Source: Verrucomicrobiota bacterium
GTDB lineage: Bacteria; Verrucomicrobiota; Verrucomicrobiia; Limisphaerales; PALSA-1396
DNA length: 64,000 nt
Assembly (NCBI GenBank): GCA_016200005.1
Contig: JACQFP010000047.1
Coordinates: 124,001-188,000, forward strand
Direction: 5' to 3'
The stretch's first letter is position 1. Each line of letters starts with the position of its first letter. Positions 16,718-26,572 of the stretch are shown in pieces. The notes beneath the pieces were generated by a model, which did no database searches, was not told where the DNA came from, and was given only the letters and a program-made list of their open reading frames with translations. The translations under genes were made by a program, and so were the position numbers.

Positions 16718-16931
16718 TCAACGGTAACTTGTGAAACAGGTAAACCTGCCGGCGCAAACGATGCAAAACAATTCAACCAGGAATACGGTCAGCGCCCTCA
16801 CCGCCATGGCCGTGGAATACTGGATGGTCCTGGCGAACACGGCTTCGATGTAGGCCACGCTACGCGCCAGCAACACGCCGCATTGATAAGCGAATCCCGG
16901 CAGAAAGCCGCGCTCCGAATCCGGTGATAGT
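16718..16931 (-). pseudogene. Remnant of an MFS transporter C-terminus (copy of the gene at 22.6-23.8 kb)
   Basis: Reverse-complement translation gives LSPDSERGFLPGFAYQCG... and VAYIEAVFARTIQYSTAMAV, almost identical to the last 60 residues of the MFS transporter at 22614. About 150 bases (16782-16931) match 22688-22837 with some nine in ten bases equal by eye; the match starts and stops abruptly. There is no start codon or upstream part of the gene. The last residues differ and the frame stops at 16718. Confidence 0.8.
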
Positions 16932-16956
16932 TTTTCTGTGGTTTACGGACGGGAGT

Positions 16957-18780
16957 TCAGCGGGGCTTTTGTGAGCAGAGCTTTCGGATTCTCGCGGCAG
17001 TAAGAGCCTGGTTGTAAATCCGAACTTCAGAAATCTTGCCGGAGAAGTAATCGGTCTGACCGAAACCAATGCGCAGAGGCTGATCGGTTGAGACGTTATA
17101 GTCAGCCGGATCGAAGGACGAGGATTTCGCCGCCAATTTGCCGTCCACGTAGAGCTTCAGCCGGCCGCGCTCGCGGACGGCCGCGATGTGTTTCCAACCG
17201 GGACCTAAATCGTCGTCGTACGACGCGCACTTGCCCGCCTCCATGCTGAATACTTTGCCGAGCACATCGGCGGGGTCGGCGGGCTTGTCCACCACGGCAC
17301 TCGTGCAACTGCCGATGCCCGCGAAAAGTCTCCCCTCATGAATCGCGAGGCAGGTCAAGCGGCTCCATTGGTTGACCTCCTTCCTCGTCGGCTTGGCCGG
17401 CCCCGCCGGCTGCCAGCCGGCCGGCGAGTAAAAGCGCTTCAGCGAGGTCCAGCGGGGCGCGCCATCGTAGCGGCAAACCTCAGCCCGCGGAATCGAGCCG
17501 CCGTAAAGTTTCCCATTATAGACGGCCAGCGCGTTGACCTCGGTGCCGTCTTCGCCAACCCTGCCAAACTCCTGCCAGTCTTCTCCGCCGAGGTAACGGG
17601 CCACTTTCGCCTCCGGCCAGGTTCCGGCGCAGAGCTTCCCTTGATACACCGTGAGGGAATGAGTCTGGAGCGAAGGGATTGTGTCCAGCGGACCGGGCAG
17701 GCCGGCGTAAGTCCATTCGTTGCCGTCGAACGAGTACACCGCAGGGTACGCCGTGAACAGTTTTCCGTTGTACCGGCTCATGGGGTGCGGAAACAGCCTG
17801 CGCGCTCCTTGATTGGGGAAAATTTTGGACGCTTTCCAGAGGTTGACTCCTTCCTGAACAAAGACACCCCAGGTGTTTGGCCCGCCTCCGACGTAGAGTT
17901 TGCCCTTGTAGCTGGCCGCGCAGTTCAACGTGCGATTATCGCTGGGTTGGCCGCAGTCTTGCCACCGCGTGCCGCCGGCGTAGCGATAGACGCGCCCCGC
18001 GTCGTAGTTGGTGGAATTCACCCGCGTCCAATCGTAAGTCCACGTCACCGCGTACAACCCGCCGTCATGAACGATGAGCGGGCCGACGCCGGGAGTTCTA
18101 CCGGTGCCTACGCGCCCGCAGTCGGTCCACTTCTGCTTTCCTTCGTAGCGGAAAACGTGACACCAGTCCTGCTCGGCTTTCGCGTCCGTGATGGCCGCGT
18201 ACAGCTTGCCTTGGTAAACCAGCATCGAGTTGCTGATGTGTGAACTGGTCGGGCTCGGTCTGCCGCAATCCTGCCAGTCGCTCACGCGGGCGTTGTCGAT
18301 GCCAAAGCAAACGTGGCGGTCGCTTCCCTGTCCTTGATATCCGCTGCCGCTCGAATAGACGGAAAGAGTAATGCCCTTTCGGAGAGAAGGGTCGTAGAGG
18401 TCGAGGACATCGCCCAGTACGTCGTCGAGCACTTTGTCAGTATAGATCCAAGCGCACAGCGCGAAGTCCCCCGTGCCGAGCTGGAGCGAAGCACTACTGG
18501 GAACCTCGATATGCGCACTGATGCCGTCGAACGCGCCGCTGTCAAGATTGACGCCGTGATTGACTCCATGATTGCCGTGGCCGGAGTAGTCACGACAGTC
18601 GCCGCGGAGTTTCCAGTAGCCGACGAGTCCTGTTTCCGTGTTGACGTGAACCGGAGCATCTTTGTTTTTCAAAGTGTTTTCAGGTTTTCTATCGAGTGAT
18701 TGCGCCGCACTGTAGCCAACAAGATGTGCGAAGACAGCAGCGACGCACGCCAACGAGACTCGTTTCATTTGTATATTCAT
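16957..18780 (-). CDS. Secreted LamG-domain protein interrupted by a propeller-like repeat region
   Basis: The 607-residue protein starts MNIQMKRVSLACVAAVFAHL, a signal peptide cut near SAAQ. A concanavalin/LamG jelly roll begins at about residue 38 (GLVGYWKLRGDCRDYSGHGN, HIEVPSSASLQLGTGDFALC). Before it is complete, a region of about 350 residues with repeating YxGKLYAG-type strands intervenes (LVYQGKLYAAITDAKA, SYKGKLYVGGGPNTW, TVYQGKLCAGTWPEAK, AVYNGKLYGGSIPRAE), typical of a beta-propeller. The LamG strands then resume (WKHIAAVRERGRLKLYVDGK, LRIGFGQTDYFSGKISEVRI). It is likely extracellular and carbohydrate-related; function unknown. Starts upstream of 18780 would precede the signal peptide. 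Confidence 0.8.
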   Translation of the reverse strand: MNIQMKRVSLACVAAVFAHLVGYSAAQSLDRKPENTLKNKDAPVHVNTETGLVGYWKLRGDCRDYSGHGNHGVNHGVNLDSGAFDGISAHIEVPSSASLQLGTGDFALCAWIYTDKVLDDVLGDVLDLYDPSLRKGITLSVYSSGSGYQGQGSDRHVCFGIDNARVSDWQDCGRPSPTSSHISNSMLVYQGKLYAAITDAKAEQDWCHVFRYEGKQKWTDCGRVGTGRTPGVGPLIVHDGGLYAVTWTYDWTRVNSTNYDAGRVYRYAGGTRWQDCGQPSDNRTLNCAASYKGKLYVGGGPNTWGVFVQEGVNLWKASKIFPNQGARRLFPHPMSRYNGKLFTAYPAVYSFDGNEWTYAGLPGPLDTIPSLQTHSLTVYQGKLCAGTWPEAKVARYLGGEDWQEFGRVGEDGTEVNALAVYNGKLYGGSIPRAEVCRYDGAPRWTSLKRFYSPAGWQPAGPAKPTRKEVNQWSRLTCLAIHEGRLFAGIGSCTSAVVDKPADPADVLGKVFSMEAGKCASYDDDLGPGWKHIAAVRERGRLKLYVDGKLAAKSSSFDPADYNVSTDQPLRIGFGQTDYFSGKISEVRIYNQALTAARIRKLCSQKPR

Positions 18781-18787
18781 GATAGCG

Positions 18788-19627
18788 CTATGGTCTGCGC
18801 GCCGTGGAGTGTTCGAACAACCACCTGACATCCCTGCTGTTTGGAGCAAAGGCTTGCCAGGTAGAGGGGCCTTCGGTTCCGGTTGGCGGTATTTTTGTTT
18901 CCGCCTCCAGCCACTTGTGTATTTCCGCATGCCCATCCGCGAATCCAAAACCACAGGCACCGTTGTGGTAGCTGGCAGCCAGGTCACCGAAGGCTTGACC
19001 GTCGCTTACAACCGACATCATCCATGTATCATTGATTGAATCAGGGTGTTCATCCACTACCACAAAGAGTGAGCTGGGGTTGGGATTGATGATGTCATTC
19101 ATTTTGTCGTATCTGAAGAACTGGGGAAACCAGACCGAACCCCCGGAAGGACTCTCATAAACTCCTCCTTCAATATATCCATTCATGGCCACACTGCGGA
19201 CCCGCGGATATCTTCTTGAAAAAATCCTGGCGGTCAACGTGTCCGCCGGGCATTTGTAAATCTTGTAGGCGCGCGCGGAATAAGGCCCCAACTTGGATTG
19301 GGTCAAATGCAGGGTGTTGGTATTATCGGTATTGTCGATCGTGAAGGTCATCCAACCGCGGCACCAAGAATTCGGCTCGTCATAGACACCGTTCATCACC
19401 AAACGGTCGTTGAAATCATCGGCATATAGTTTCCACGCGAGAGTCAGTTGCTGGTTGTTGTTCAGGCAATAGATTCCCTGCGCTTTCTGTTTGGCTTTGG
19501 TTAAAGCCGGCAGGAGCAAGCCGGCCAGGATCGCAATGATTGCAATCACCACCAATAGTTCGATCAGAGTAAAGGCAGCACCCAATTCCGGCGGGCGGTG
19601 CCGATAGAATGGAAGCCCTTGCCTCAT
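18788..19627 (-). CDS. Prepilin-like secreted protein (N-terminal methylation motif)
   Basis: The 279-residue protein begins [20 protein letters not shown] followed by [20 protein letters not shown], a class III prepilin signal: cleavage before Phe, Glu at +5, then a hydrophobic helix. The remainder ([20 protein letters not shown] and a C-terminal [11 protein letters not shown]) is the H-X9-DG type domain of planctomycete/verrucomicrobial pseudopilins, which occur in large families of unknown role. Start 19627 places the motif at residue 20. It would be processed by a prepilin peptidase and assembled or anchored at the inner membrane. It lies between two secreted-protein genes on the same strand. 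Confidence 0.88.
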   Translation of the reverse strand: MRQGLPFYRHRPPELGAAFTLIELLVVIAIIAILAGLLLPALTKAKQKAQGIYCLNNNQQLTLAWKLYADDFNDRLVMNGVYDEPNSWCRGWMTFTIDNTDNTNTLHLTQSKLGPYSARAYKIYKCPADTLTARIFSRRYPRVRSVAMNGYIEGGVYESPSGGSVWFPQFFRYDKMNDIINPNPSSLFVVVDEHPDSINDTWMMSVVSDGQAFGDLAASYHNGACGFGFADGHAEIHKWLEAETKIPPTGTEGPSTWQAFAPNSRDVRWLFEHSTARRP

Positions 19628-19656
19628 TGTATCAGCCCGCCCTTTCCAGCCACGCC

Positions 19657-21861
19657 TTACTGCTGGAACAATTGGAAGAACACGCTGCCATTTGCCGGAT
19701 CGATTGGAAGGGTCACTTGGTTTGCAACCACGCCCGGTACCAATCCCCAGTTGGTGCGCAAACCAATCGTGATAGGGTTGGTCTGGCCGTAGAGCGCGAA
19801 GCTGGTGTAGGCGGTGGGCCACGACAGACTGATGGTCGTCGGAGAGTTGCTTGCTGTAATGGTCGGTGGCGTCGTCGGTTCGCCGCAACCGCAGGAGACG
19901 ACTTCGATGCTACCATCAACAAAGACCTTATTATTCCATGCCAGACCGGAGCCAGGCGGCGGGAGTATGACGGTCGGGGCCGAGTTTACCGGAACTGCGG
20001 CAAAGAGAGTGAATTTATCACCTACCACCAGGTTGTCGTGGCTTCCAGAGAATGTCACTTTCAACGTGCCACCCAAATTAACAACTCCGGTTGCGCTCAC
20101 CACATCATTCGCCAGGGTGGCGCCGTTCTTGCCGATATCCAGGAGGGTAGTGCCGCGCAACGTGAGATCGCCAGCGACATCCAGCGGGCCGAGGGTTCCC
20201 ACGCGAGCCGCAGCGATCGCCTGGCCGGGATAAACTGTAAACAACGTCCCGCCCGCGGGGAAAGTGATGTTTGTCAGCGAGAGAGTTCCATAATTGGTGA
20301 TGATGCCATCACTGATGTTTAGAATATTTATCGACACATTGCCCGGTGTTGCATCTCCCGCCGGCTTCATGTCCAATTTACCGCCGTTGTTGAGATTGAT
20401 GATGGCGGTGCCGCCCCCGGGACCCCCAGAAACGATGTCACCGGCGACCGCCACGGTGCTGCCGTCGTTAACATTGATCGTCCCCTGGCTGCCGGTGGCG
20501 TCGGGAGTGTTCGGTGATGTGCCGGGGCTGATGGGATATTGCACGGCCATAACGATGTTGCTTCGCACGTTGAGCAACGCCGGACCGACACCGGCGTCGT
20601 TATTCACATTAATTGTCCCGCGACCCACGCTGCCGCCAATGTATGGGCCAGGGTATTGGATGCCCATCTGGAGATTGTTCGCATCAACGGTGCCGCCCCC
20701 GAAAGTAAGGGAGCCGACTCCGTCGCCGGCTCGATTATTAGTAGCAACCTGAATCTGGCCGCGTCCGAGAGTGATTAGGTCCACCAGCGCGTCCACGTTT
20801 GCGCCCGACAGGTCGATGGTCCCGGTCGCATTGCCGCTGGAAAAAAATCCGATGGTATTTGTGTTCGGCTCGAACATGTCGCCGATTTCCCACGAGATTT
20901 GCCGGCCGGTTCCGACCGTGTTGCGGAAAGTCAGCGCCGGAGTAGCGAGCCCCGGCGTCATGTCAAGCGTGCCGTTGTTCTTGTGCACACCGATTCTGAG
21001 CTTGTCCGCATTAACGGTGTTGGCCTGTCCGAGGTGAATAAAGGAGGGGCCTCCGGCGTTCTGGTAAACACTAGCCACAGTAATGAGATGGGTTGTTATC
21101 GAATTAGTCTTTGCTAGAAAGAGCGTCCCGGTTGGCCGCCACGCGTGGTCAACGATGGTGAAGTTATGACCTACGAGCACATTGGAAACCACGCAGTTGA
21201 ATGTGTTTAGCGGTGTTAGATCCAGGGTGGCCCGGTGGGCGCCAGAGGTGGTGCTGATTTGGGTGACGCCCAAGTTGGCGTTCTCGTTGCTCACCGTCAG
21301 TGAGTCCCCGATGATCGTCGCATAAACGCTGTCATCTTTGCCGTCCTGCCACTGGTTGCTTCCGACGAAAAAGACTGAGGGCTGTCCGTCATCCGCGATG
21401 CTCGCCACATCGGTTGCCGAAGTGCTGAGTACACTGAGATTGTTTATGATCTGGGAGTTGTGAAAACCATTCGTATTCATGTAACCCAGCGAATTGATAC
21501 TGTTCAAGAAGCCTGCATCCACCACGTTGTTAACCGCGCCGCCGTTCACGTAGAAATCGGCCGCTACGCCGTCATTAGTAAATGCCACATTATCACTCAC
21601 CCCAGGGGCGCCGGCTAGCGACCAGTTTCCACCGGACGACCAAAAGGTGTCACCTGCCAAGCCATTCCACAGTTTTTGTGCAGCCGAGGCCGAGGATGCT
21701 GCGGCAAGCACGCCTGCGAGCAGCGTGCCGCTTATGAGAAGACGGTGCAGGTTCTTCACCTGGCAAACTCCGAAAACTGATTTTCGGATTAGGGGTGATG
21801 ATGGACGTTCGGGTTTTGGTGTCGCTGCCTTCAGGGTCGAGCCTTCGCTTGATGCATTCAT
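19657..21861 (-). CDS. Large secreted passenger-like beta-strand repeat protein
   Basis: The 734-residue protein has a signal peptide ending in [13 protein letters not shown] 21861 leaves a 40-residue leader; GTG 21759 ([20 protein letters not shown]), preceded by GGAG, may be the true start. The body repeats Gly/Asn/Thr-rich strands ([60 protein letters not shown]), as in autotransporter-associated and PEP-CTERM-linked beta-helix proteins. No translocator barrel is present. The C-terminus ([19 protein letters not shown], then FFQLFQQ) belongs to a module shared with three other proteins in the window. Probably a cell-surface or extracellular structural protein. Confidence 0.75.
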   Translation of the reverse strand: MNASSEGSTLKAATPKPERPSSPLIRKSVFGVCQVKNLHRLLISGTLLAGVLAAASSASAAQKLWNGLAGDTFWSSGGNWSLAGAPGVSDNVAFTNDGVAADFYVNGGAVNNVVDAGFLNSINSLGYMNTNGFHNSQIINNLSVLSTSATDVASIADDGQPSVFFVGSNQWQDGKDDSVYATIIGDSLTVSNENANLGVTQISTTSGAHRATLDLTPLNTFNCVVSNVLVGHNFTIVDHAWRPTGTLFLAKTNSITTHLITVASVYQNAGGPSFIHLGQANTVNADKLRIGVHKNNGTLDMTPGLATPALTFRNTVGTGRQISWEIGDMFEPNTNTIGFFSSGNATGTIDLSGANVDALVDLITLGRGQIQVATNNRAGDGVGSLTFGGGTVDANNLQMGIQYPGPYIGGSVGRGTINVNNDAGVGPALLNVRSNIVMAVQYPISPGTSPNTPDATGSQGTINVNDGSTVAVAGDIVSGGPGGGTAIINLNNGGKLDMKPAGDATPGNVSINILNISDGIITNYGTLSLTNITFPAGGTLFTVYPGQAIAAARVGTLGPLDVAGDLTLRGTTLLDIGKNGATLANDVVSATGVVNLGGTLKVTFSGSHDNLVVGDKFTLFAAVPVNSAPTVILPPPGSGLAWNNKVFVDGSIEVVSCGCGEPTTPPTITASNSPTTISLSWPTAYTSFALYGQTNPITIGLRTNWGLVPGVVANQVTLPIDPANGSVFFQLFQQ

Positions 21862-22281
21862 GATTTTTGATTCTTTGTTCTTTGTTTGTTTTCGGTCGTA
21901 TCGTGTCTTAACTTCGCTTTGTCAGCGCCGCTCTACCCTTAACGGGCCAGAGCCCAAATCGCTTCGATCAACCAGTTGGCCGCCGCTCCATGGTAACGCA
22001 GAAGAAACCCTTTTCTCAGTGCCTCGTGTAGCCGAAGAGACACTTGAAGCGCGCGTGAATCCTGAACTCCTGCCTTGGTATCTTCTGCTCGCTCTGCAAG
22101 GGACGCTTGCACTTCGCCTCCAGTCATGGCACGTACAGTTTCGAAAAAACCAGTGTTTGGTGCCGATGGGTGACATGTGATGCCATGAAGAATAGAACCC
22201 ATTCTCTTCCGTGACAACTTCATTTTTGAGCTATTCGAAAATGGTGTGGAGTATAAAGTTTTCGGCGGTGCCATTGAGTCG
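21862..22281. other. Stretch without a recognisable gene
   Basis: This 420-bp stretch precedes the passenger-like gene. Short frames exist (for example 21939-22274 on the minus strand, 111 codons) but none has a recognisable motif or good start. It adjoins decayed gene fragments at 22282-22574 and may itself be decayed sequence. Confidence 0.4.
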
Positions 22282-22574
22282 TCACCACTTCAGCATGTTC
22301 GCGCAGAGGAAGTCCTGAAGTCGAATCGGCTCCGGGAGGTTGTCCACCTGGTGTAACGCTCCCAATCGGTCCGGGCGTATTCGACAGCTACGTACCCTCC
22401 GTGGTCGGCTTTCGTCATCGCACGAAGGGCACCTGCGTAGTCGATGGTGTTTTGTTGAGAGGAGGTTTGCAAACGGCCTTTGCCCAGGTCGCGAGCATGG
22501 AAGTTAGGTGCGTGGAGAATGCGCGGGTTATTTCTGCTCCCTCCGATATGGAAGCCGGGCTTCTGTACGAGCAT
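22282..22574 (-). pseudogene. Frameshifted fragment of a sugar-phosphate isomerase/epimerase
   Basis: Reverse translation from 22515 gives NFHARDLGKGRLQTSSQQNT, then IDYAGALRAMTKADHGGYVA and VEYARTDWERY. A one-base shift near 22345 is then needed to continue VDNLPEPIRLQDFLCANMLK, ending W-stop at 22282. This matches the last 80 or so residues of xylose-isomerase-like TIM-barrel proteins (HARQ, ENTIDFA, GYxGWxxVEY, DWE, NVSETILxRDFLR). The front two-thirds of the gene is missing. Confidence 0.65.
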
Positions 22575-22613
22575 CGCTGGTCTCGCAATTCTCGTTCAAC
22601 TTTCAAATCTGAC

Positions 22614-23804
22614 TCATGGCTTCACGCCGAACGTCGTCCCTTTCTTTTCCGTTCCGAGCACGATCACAACGATTCCGATCAAGAAAACGGTCAACGCCGT
22701 CACCGCCATGGCCGTGGAATACTGCATGGTCCTGGCGAACACGGCTTCGATGTAGGCCACACTGCCGGCCAGCAACACGCCGCACTGATAGGCGAACCCC
22801 GGCAGAAAACCGCGCACTGAATCCGGCGACAGCTCCATGATGTGGGCGGGGATGACGCCCCACGCGCCTTGCACCATGAATTGCATGAGGAACGCGCCAG
22901 TCACGAGCAGCACCGTGTTCGGCGCAAACGCCCAAAGCGGAATCATTAACACGGCAAGCGACAAGGCCAGGACCATTCCCCGCCGCCGACCGAAACGGTC
23001 CGAGAAAAACCCGAACAGAATTCCGCCGGTCACGGCGCCAAGATTGTAAATGACTGCTATGATCGCAACCTGCTGAGGCGTGAAACCGCGTTGTTCCTTC
23101 AGAAACGTCGGATACATGTCCTGTGTCCCGTGCGAGATGAAATTCATCATCATCATGAGCGCGGTGAGGTACAAAAAGAGTTTCCAATGCGACGCGATTC
23201 CGCGGAAAAGAGTTCTCCAATCCCGCGCGCGAGTTTGTTCCCAGACCGCGGATTCCTTGACTTTAAATCGCACGAACAACGCCAGGAGCGCCGGCAAACC
23301 GCCGACGAAGAACATCGGTCGCCAGCCCCATTGCGGGTACACGAAGAAGTAACAGCACGCGGCCAGCAGATAACCCACGGCGTAACCTTCCTGCAACACA
23401 CCGGAGAGCACGCCCCGCCATTTGGGCGGCACTTTCTCCATCGCCAGCGACGCGCCGACGCCCCATTCCGCGCCCATCCCGATGCCGAAGAGCGCGCGCA
23501 GCACCATGAAGGTCGCGTAATTGGGTGCTAGCCCGGAGAGCACTTCGATCACCGAGAAGAAAACCAGATCCAGCATCAACGGCAACCGGCGTCCGTAACG
23601 ATCCGCCAGCAACCCAAAGATGAATGCGCCCACCGGTCGAAACGCGAGCGTGACGGTGATCGACGCGGCGATGGCCGGAATATCCATGTTGAATTCCTTC
23701 GCCACGCCCGGCATGACAAAAACCAGAATGAAGAAATCAAACGCATCGAGGGTCCAGCCCAGGAAGCTCGCCACCAACGCATACACATAATCCTTTTGGC
23801 TCAA
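22614..23804 (-). CDS. Major facilitator superfamily transporter (metabolite:H+ symporter type)
   Basis: The protein of about 396 residues has 12 hydrophobic segments. WTLDAFDFFILVFVMPG opens helix 1; GLLADRYGRRLPLMLDL is the classic loop 2-3 motif; GIGMGAEWGVGASLAMEKVP and KWRGVLSGVLQEGYAVGYLL match the sialate/aromatic-acid/sugar-phosphate symporter branch; GFFSDRFGRRRGMVLAL repeats the motif in the second half. It likely imports an organic acid or sugar by proton symport. The start is uncertain: the frame is open to 24080 with no nearby ATG; TTG 23804 gives LSQKDYVYALVASFLGW, a family-like N-terminus. A fragment of its 3' end recurs at 16718-16931. Confidence 0.85.
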   Translation of the reverse strand: MSQKDYVYALVASFLGWTLDAFDFFILVFVMPGVAKEFNMDIPAIAASITVTLAFRPVGAFIFGLLADRYGRRLPLMLDLVFFSVIEVLSGLAPNYATFMVLRALFGIGMGAEWGVGASLAMEKVPPKWRGVLSGVLQEGYAVGYLLAACCYFFVYPQWGWRPMFFVGGLPALLALFVRFKVKESAVWEQTRARDWRTLFRGIASHWKLFLYLTALMMMMNFISHGTQDMYPTFLKEQRGFTPQQVAIIAVIYNLGAVTGGILFGFFSDRFGRRRGMVLALSLAVLMIPLWAFAPNTVLLVTGAFLMQFMVQGAWGVIPAHIMELSPDSVRGFLPGFAYQCGVLLAGSVAYIEAVFARTMQYSTAMAVTALTVFLIGIVVIVLGTEKKGTTFGVKP

Positions 23805-23983
23805 GGCTTCTGAAGCGGGTTGGTTTCTGAATTGAGCAGGCCCATCGCGACCCGACGTTAAATCAAACCCGCCGCGGGAACAAACCTTTGTTGCAGCCGG
23901 GAGGTCGCCTCGGTAAACGTCGTTCTCTTGGCTTGCATTGTTCGGTTTGGCTCGGCTATGAATCGGGTCAGCCACCGGATTGC

Positions 23984-24766
23984 ATGCATAATTTCTCTCT
24001 AACGTGCCTCGGCGTGGGCGACGGCTGGCCTTGCGCCGACCGCAAGCACGCCGCTTTCCTTTATCGCTTCGCAAACGCAACGATTTTGATTGATTGCGGT
24101 GAACCCGTCAGTTGCAGTTACAAGGCCAGCGGATTGAACTACGACACGATCGACCGGATTTTCATTTCGCATCTGCATTCGGATCATATCGCCGGTTTTT
24201 TTATGCTGATGCAGGGTTTCTGGCTGGAGCAGCGCCAAAAGGATCTGCCGGTGCATTTGCCCGCCGACGGTATCAAGCCACTTCGCCAGATGCTCGATGC
24301 GGTATATCTCTTTGATGAACTGCTGGCGTTTCGCCTGTTGTTCGAACCGTTGCAAGCCGGTCGGCCGGTGGTCACCCACAACGTCCGCGTCACCCCGTTT
24401 CGTTCATCGCACCTGGACAGTTTGCGCGCCTCGTTTCAGAAAACATATCCGCAGGATTTTGCATCGTTTTGTTTTCTGCTCGAATCGGACCGGCTGCGCG
24501 TTGGGCACAGCGCGGACATCGGGAAGCCGGAGGATCTGTCGCCGTTGCTGGAAAAACCGCTCGACCTGCTGGTGTGTGAACTGGCGCATTTCAAACCGCA
24601 GGATTTGTTTCGCTATCTGAACGGACGCGCCATCAAGCGCATTGTTTTCACGCATGTCGGGCGGCGGTATTGGAACGATTTGGAGGAGACGCGCCTGCTC
24701 GCCGCCAAAACGCTGCCGGACATTCCGTTTTCCTTCGCGCATGACGGCGAAGAGATCACGCTTTGA
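23984..24766 (+). CDS. Metallo-beta-lactamase-fold hydrolase
   Basis: The 260-residue cytoplasmic protein resembles the ribonuclease Z-like branch of the metallo-beta-lactamase fold. MHNFSLTCLGVGDGWPCADR opens the fold, ILIDCG precedes the metal site, and FISHLHSDHIAGFF is the HxHxDH motif. RVGHSADIGKPEDL supplies the bridging Asp and IVFTHVGRRYWND the last His. ATG 23984 is chosen because the upstream extension (from 23888) is basic and unlike the family. RNase Z, a phosphodiesterase or a general hydrolase are all possible. It is transcribed away from the MFS gene. Confidence 0.82.
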   Translation: MHNFSLTCLGVGDGWPCADRKHAAFLYRFANATILIDCGEPVSCSYKASGLNYDTIDRIFISHLHSDHIAGFFMLMQGFWLEQRQKDLPVHLPADGIKPLRQMLDAVYLFDELLAFRLLFEPLQAGRPVVTHNVRVTPFRSSHLDSLRASFQKTYPQDFASFCFLLESDRLRVGHSADIGKPEDLSPLLEKPLDLLVCELAHFKPQDLFRYLNGRAIKRIVFTHVGRRYWNDLEETRLLAAKTLPDIPFSFAHDGEEITL

Positions 24767-24800
24767 TCCTGCGCACCGCAACCTCAACCACGCTCCCGCA

Positions 24801-24882
24801 GAACCTCGCAGCAGCGGACGTGAGTCCGCTCCATCCTTTTCGAGGGGAAGTTTGAGCCGACTCACGTCGGCTGCTGCGGTTC
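24801..24882. repeat. 82-bp inverted repeat upstream of murJ
   Basis: Arms 24801-24831 and 24854-24882 pair over about 29 bases with one bulge and two mismatches; the core is GCAGCAGCCGACGTGAGTCG. The spacer is 22 bases. The ACGTGAG core resembles the family at 30434-30513 but the flanks differ. It lies in the 198-bp gap between the hydrolase gene and murJ. Confidence 0.78.
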
Positions 24883-24964
24883 AGAGTTTCAACGAACGGA
24901 GGTTACTTTCGGCGACGGCTATAAACTTTGCACTTTGGATTTGGTCCTCTAAACTCGCGACCCG

Positions 24965-26551
24965 ATGTCGCAAATGCTCAAGTCCTCCGGCGCGATGGCC
25001 GCCGCCACGCTGACCAGTCGCGTGCTCGGCATGGTGCGCGAAATGGTCTATGCGCGGTTCATGGGCACGAGCTGGGTGGCGAGCGCGTTTATACTGGCAT
25101 TCCAAGTTCCCAATTTGTTCCGGCGGTTGCTCGGCGAAGGCGCGTTGACTGCGGCGTTCATCCCGATTTTCAAGGAGAAGGAAAAACTCGATGGCGACCA
25201 GGCCATGTGGCAGGCCGCCAACGCGGTGATTTCCGGTCTGATGATTTTTACCTGCATTGTGGTGGCCGTGGGCTTGGTGATCGTATCGGCGGCGTTGGTC
25301 TTCGGCGGGCAGACCGAACATGGAGTGACGCGTTTCACAGGCAAAACTCTTCTCATGCTGGAACTGGTGCGAGTGATGTTGCCGTATCTGCTGCTGGTTT
25401 GTCTGGCCGCTGTGTTCATGGGGATGCTCAACGCGCGCGGGCATTTCTTCATTCCGGCCTTAGGCGCGGCGACGCTCAACGTGGTGATGATCGCGTCCGT
25501 GCTCTGGCTCGCGCCGCATATGGGACGCGAGTTGCACGAACAGATTCTCGCGCTGGCCATCGGCGTGGTGGCGGCGGGCGTGGCGCAGGCTGCGTTTCAA
25601 CTGCCGTCACTGCGGCGCGAAGGCTTTGCCTATCGCTGGGTTGCACCGTGGAAGGACGAAACTGTCCGCCGGGTCGTGAAACAAATGCTGCCGGCCACCA
25701 TTGGCGTGGCGGCGTTTCAAATCAACGTCGTGCTCACGCAAGGATTGGCTTACTGGGTGGACGATTACATCGTGGCGTCCTTCCAATACGCGGTTCGCCT
25801 GATGGAATTGCCGCAAGGGTTGTTCGGTATTTCGCTGGCGACCTACCTCCTGCCAACGCTCTCCGGTCTGGCTGCTGAAAAGAATTATGACTCGTTTCGC
25901 AGCGAACTGCGCCAGGGTCTGGGCTATCTGGTGTTCGCCAACCTCATTGCGTCCGTGCTGCTCCTGGTGCTGGCCGAGCCGATCATCCGTTTGTTGTTCG
26001 AACGCGGGAAATTCGATGCCATTTCGACAAACCAGTCGGCATTGGCGCTGATGTGTCTCGCGCCGGGACTCGTGGCGTTCTCCGTGGTAAATGTACTTGC
26101 GCGAACATTCTACGCGCTGGGCGATACAAAAACGCCGATGAAAACGAGCGTGTTTTGTCTTGTGTTGAACTTGCTCTTGGCCGTGATGTTGGTGTGGCGC
26201 TACAAGCAAGCCGGGCTGGGTATCGCGAACACCGTCACCTCACTGGTCAACGTTGGACTTCTGTTGTACGCCTTGCGACGCAAGCTCAGGAAACTGGAAA
26301 TGGCATCGCTGCGCGCGGAACTGTTGCCGTTGGCTTTGGCTGGGACGGTGGCGGGACTGATTGCCTGGTACGGCTGGCGCTTCTGGGAAAATTCACTCGG
26401 CCACGGAACCCTCGCGTTGAAAATCGGTGCGGTCTTTGTGCCTGCAACGGTGGCCGGCTTGGTTTACCTGCTTGCAACCGCTTGGGCCAAGGTGGGACAC
26501 ACGCAAGAAATCGCGCAGTTGATTCTTGGAAAATTTAAACACCGACGGTAA
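24965..26551 (+). CDS. murJ: Lipid II flippase MurJ (MviN)
   Basis: MurJ flips lipid-linked peptidoglycan precursors across the inner membrane. The 528-residue protein has about 14 helices. The N-terminus MSQMLKSSGAMAAATLTSRV with LGMVREMVYARFMGTSWVAS and FQVPNLFRRLLGEGALTAAF, IPIFKE is diagnostic of MviN/MurJ. Later family landmarks are FQINVVLTQGLAYWVDDYIV, ELPQGLFGISLATYLLPTLS and ARTFYALGDTKTPMKTS. An Arg pair in the central cavity region fits the substrate-binding site of characterised MurJ. It stands alone between a palindromic repeat and a convergent secreted-protein gene. Confidence 0.95.
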   Translation: MSQMLKSSGAMAAATLTSRVLGMVREMVYARFMGTSWVASAFILAFQVPNLFRRLLGEGALTAAFIPIFKEKEKLDGDQAMWQAANAVISGLMIFTCIVVAVGLVIVSAALVFGGQTEHGVTRFTGKTLLMLELVRVMLPYLLLVCLAAVFMGMLNARGHFFIPALGAATLNVVMIASVLWLAPHMGRELHEQILALAIGVVAAGVAQAAFQLPSLRREGFAYRWVAPWKDETVRRVVKQMLPATIGVAAFQINVVLTQGLAYWVDDYIVASFQYAVRLMELPQGLFGISLATYLLPTLSGLAAEKNYDSFRSELRQGLGYLVFANLIASVLLLVLAEPIIRLLFERGKFDAISTNQSALALMCLAPGLVAFSVVNVLARTFYALGDTKTPMKTSVFCLVLNLLLAVMLVWRYKQAGLGIANTVTSLVNVGLLLYALRRKLRKLEMASLRAELLPLALAGTVAGLIAWYGWRFWENSLGHGTLALKIGAVFVPATVAGLVYLLATAWAKVGHTQEIAQLILGKFKHRR

Positions 26552-26572
26552 ACGAGCGCCCGCTGGAGAAAA

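Noticed and set aside
21939-22274. 111-codon minus-strand frame upstream of the passenger-like gene
   Set aside because: No start signal, no motif and unusual composition; more likely decayed or non-coding sequence.
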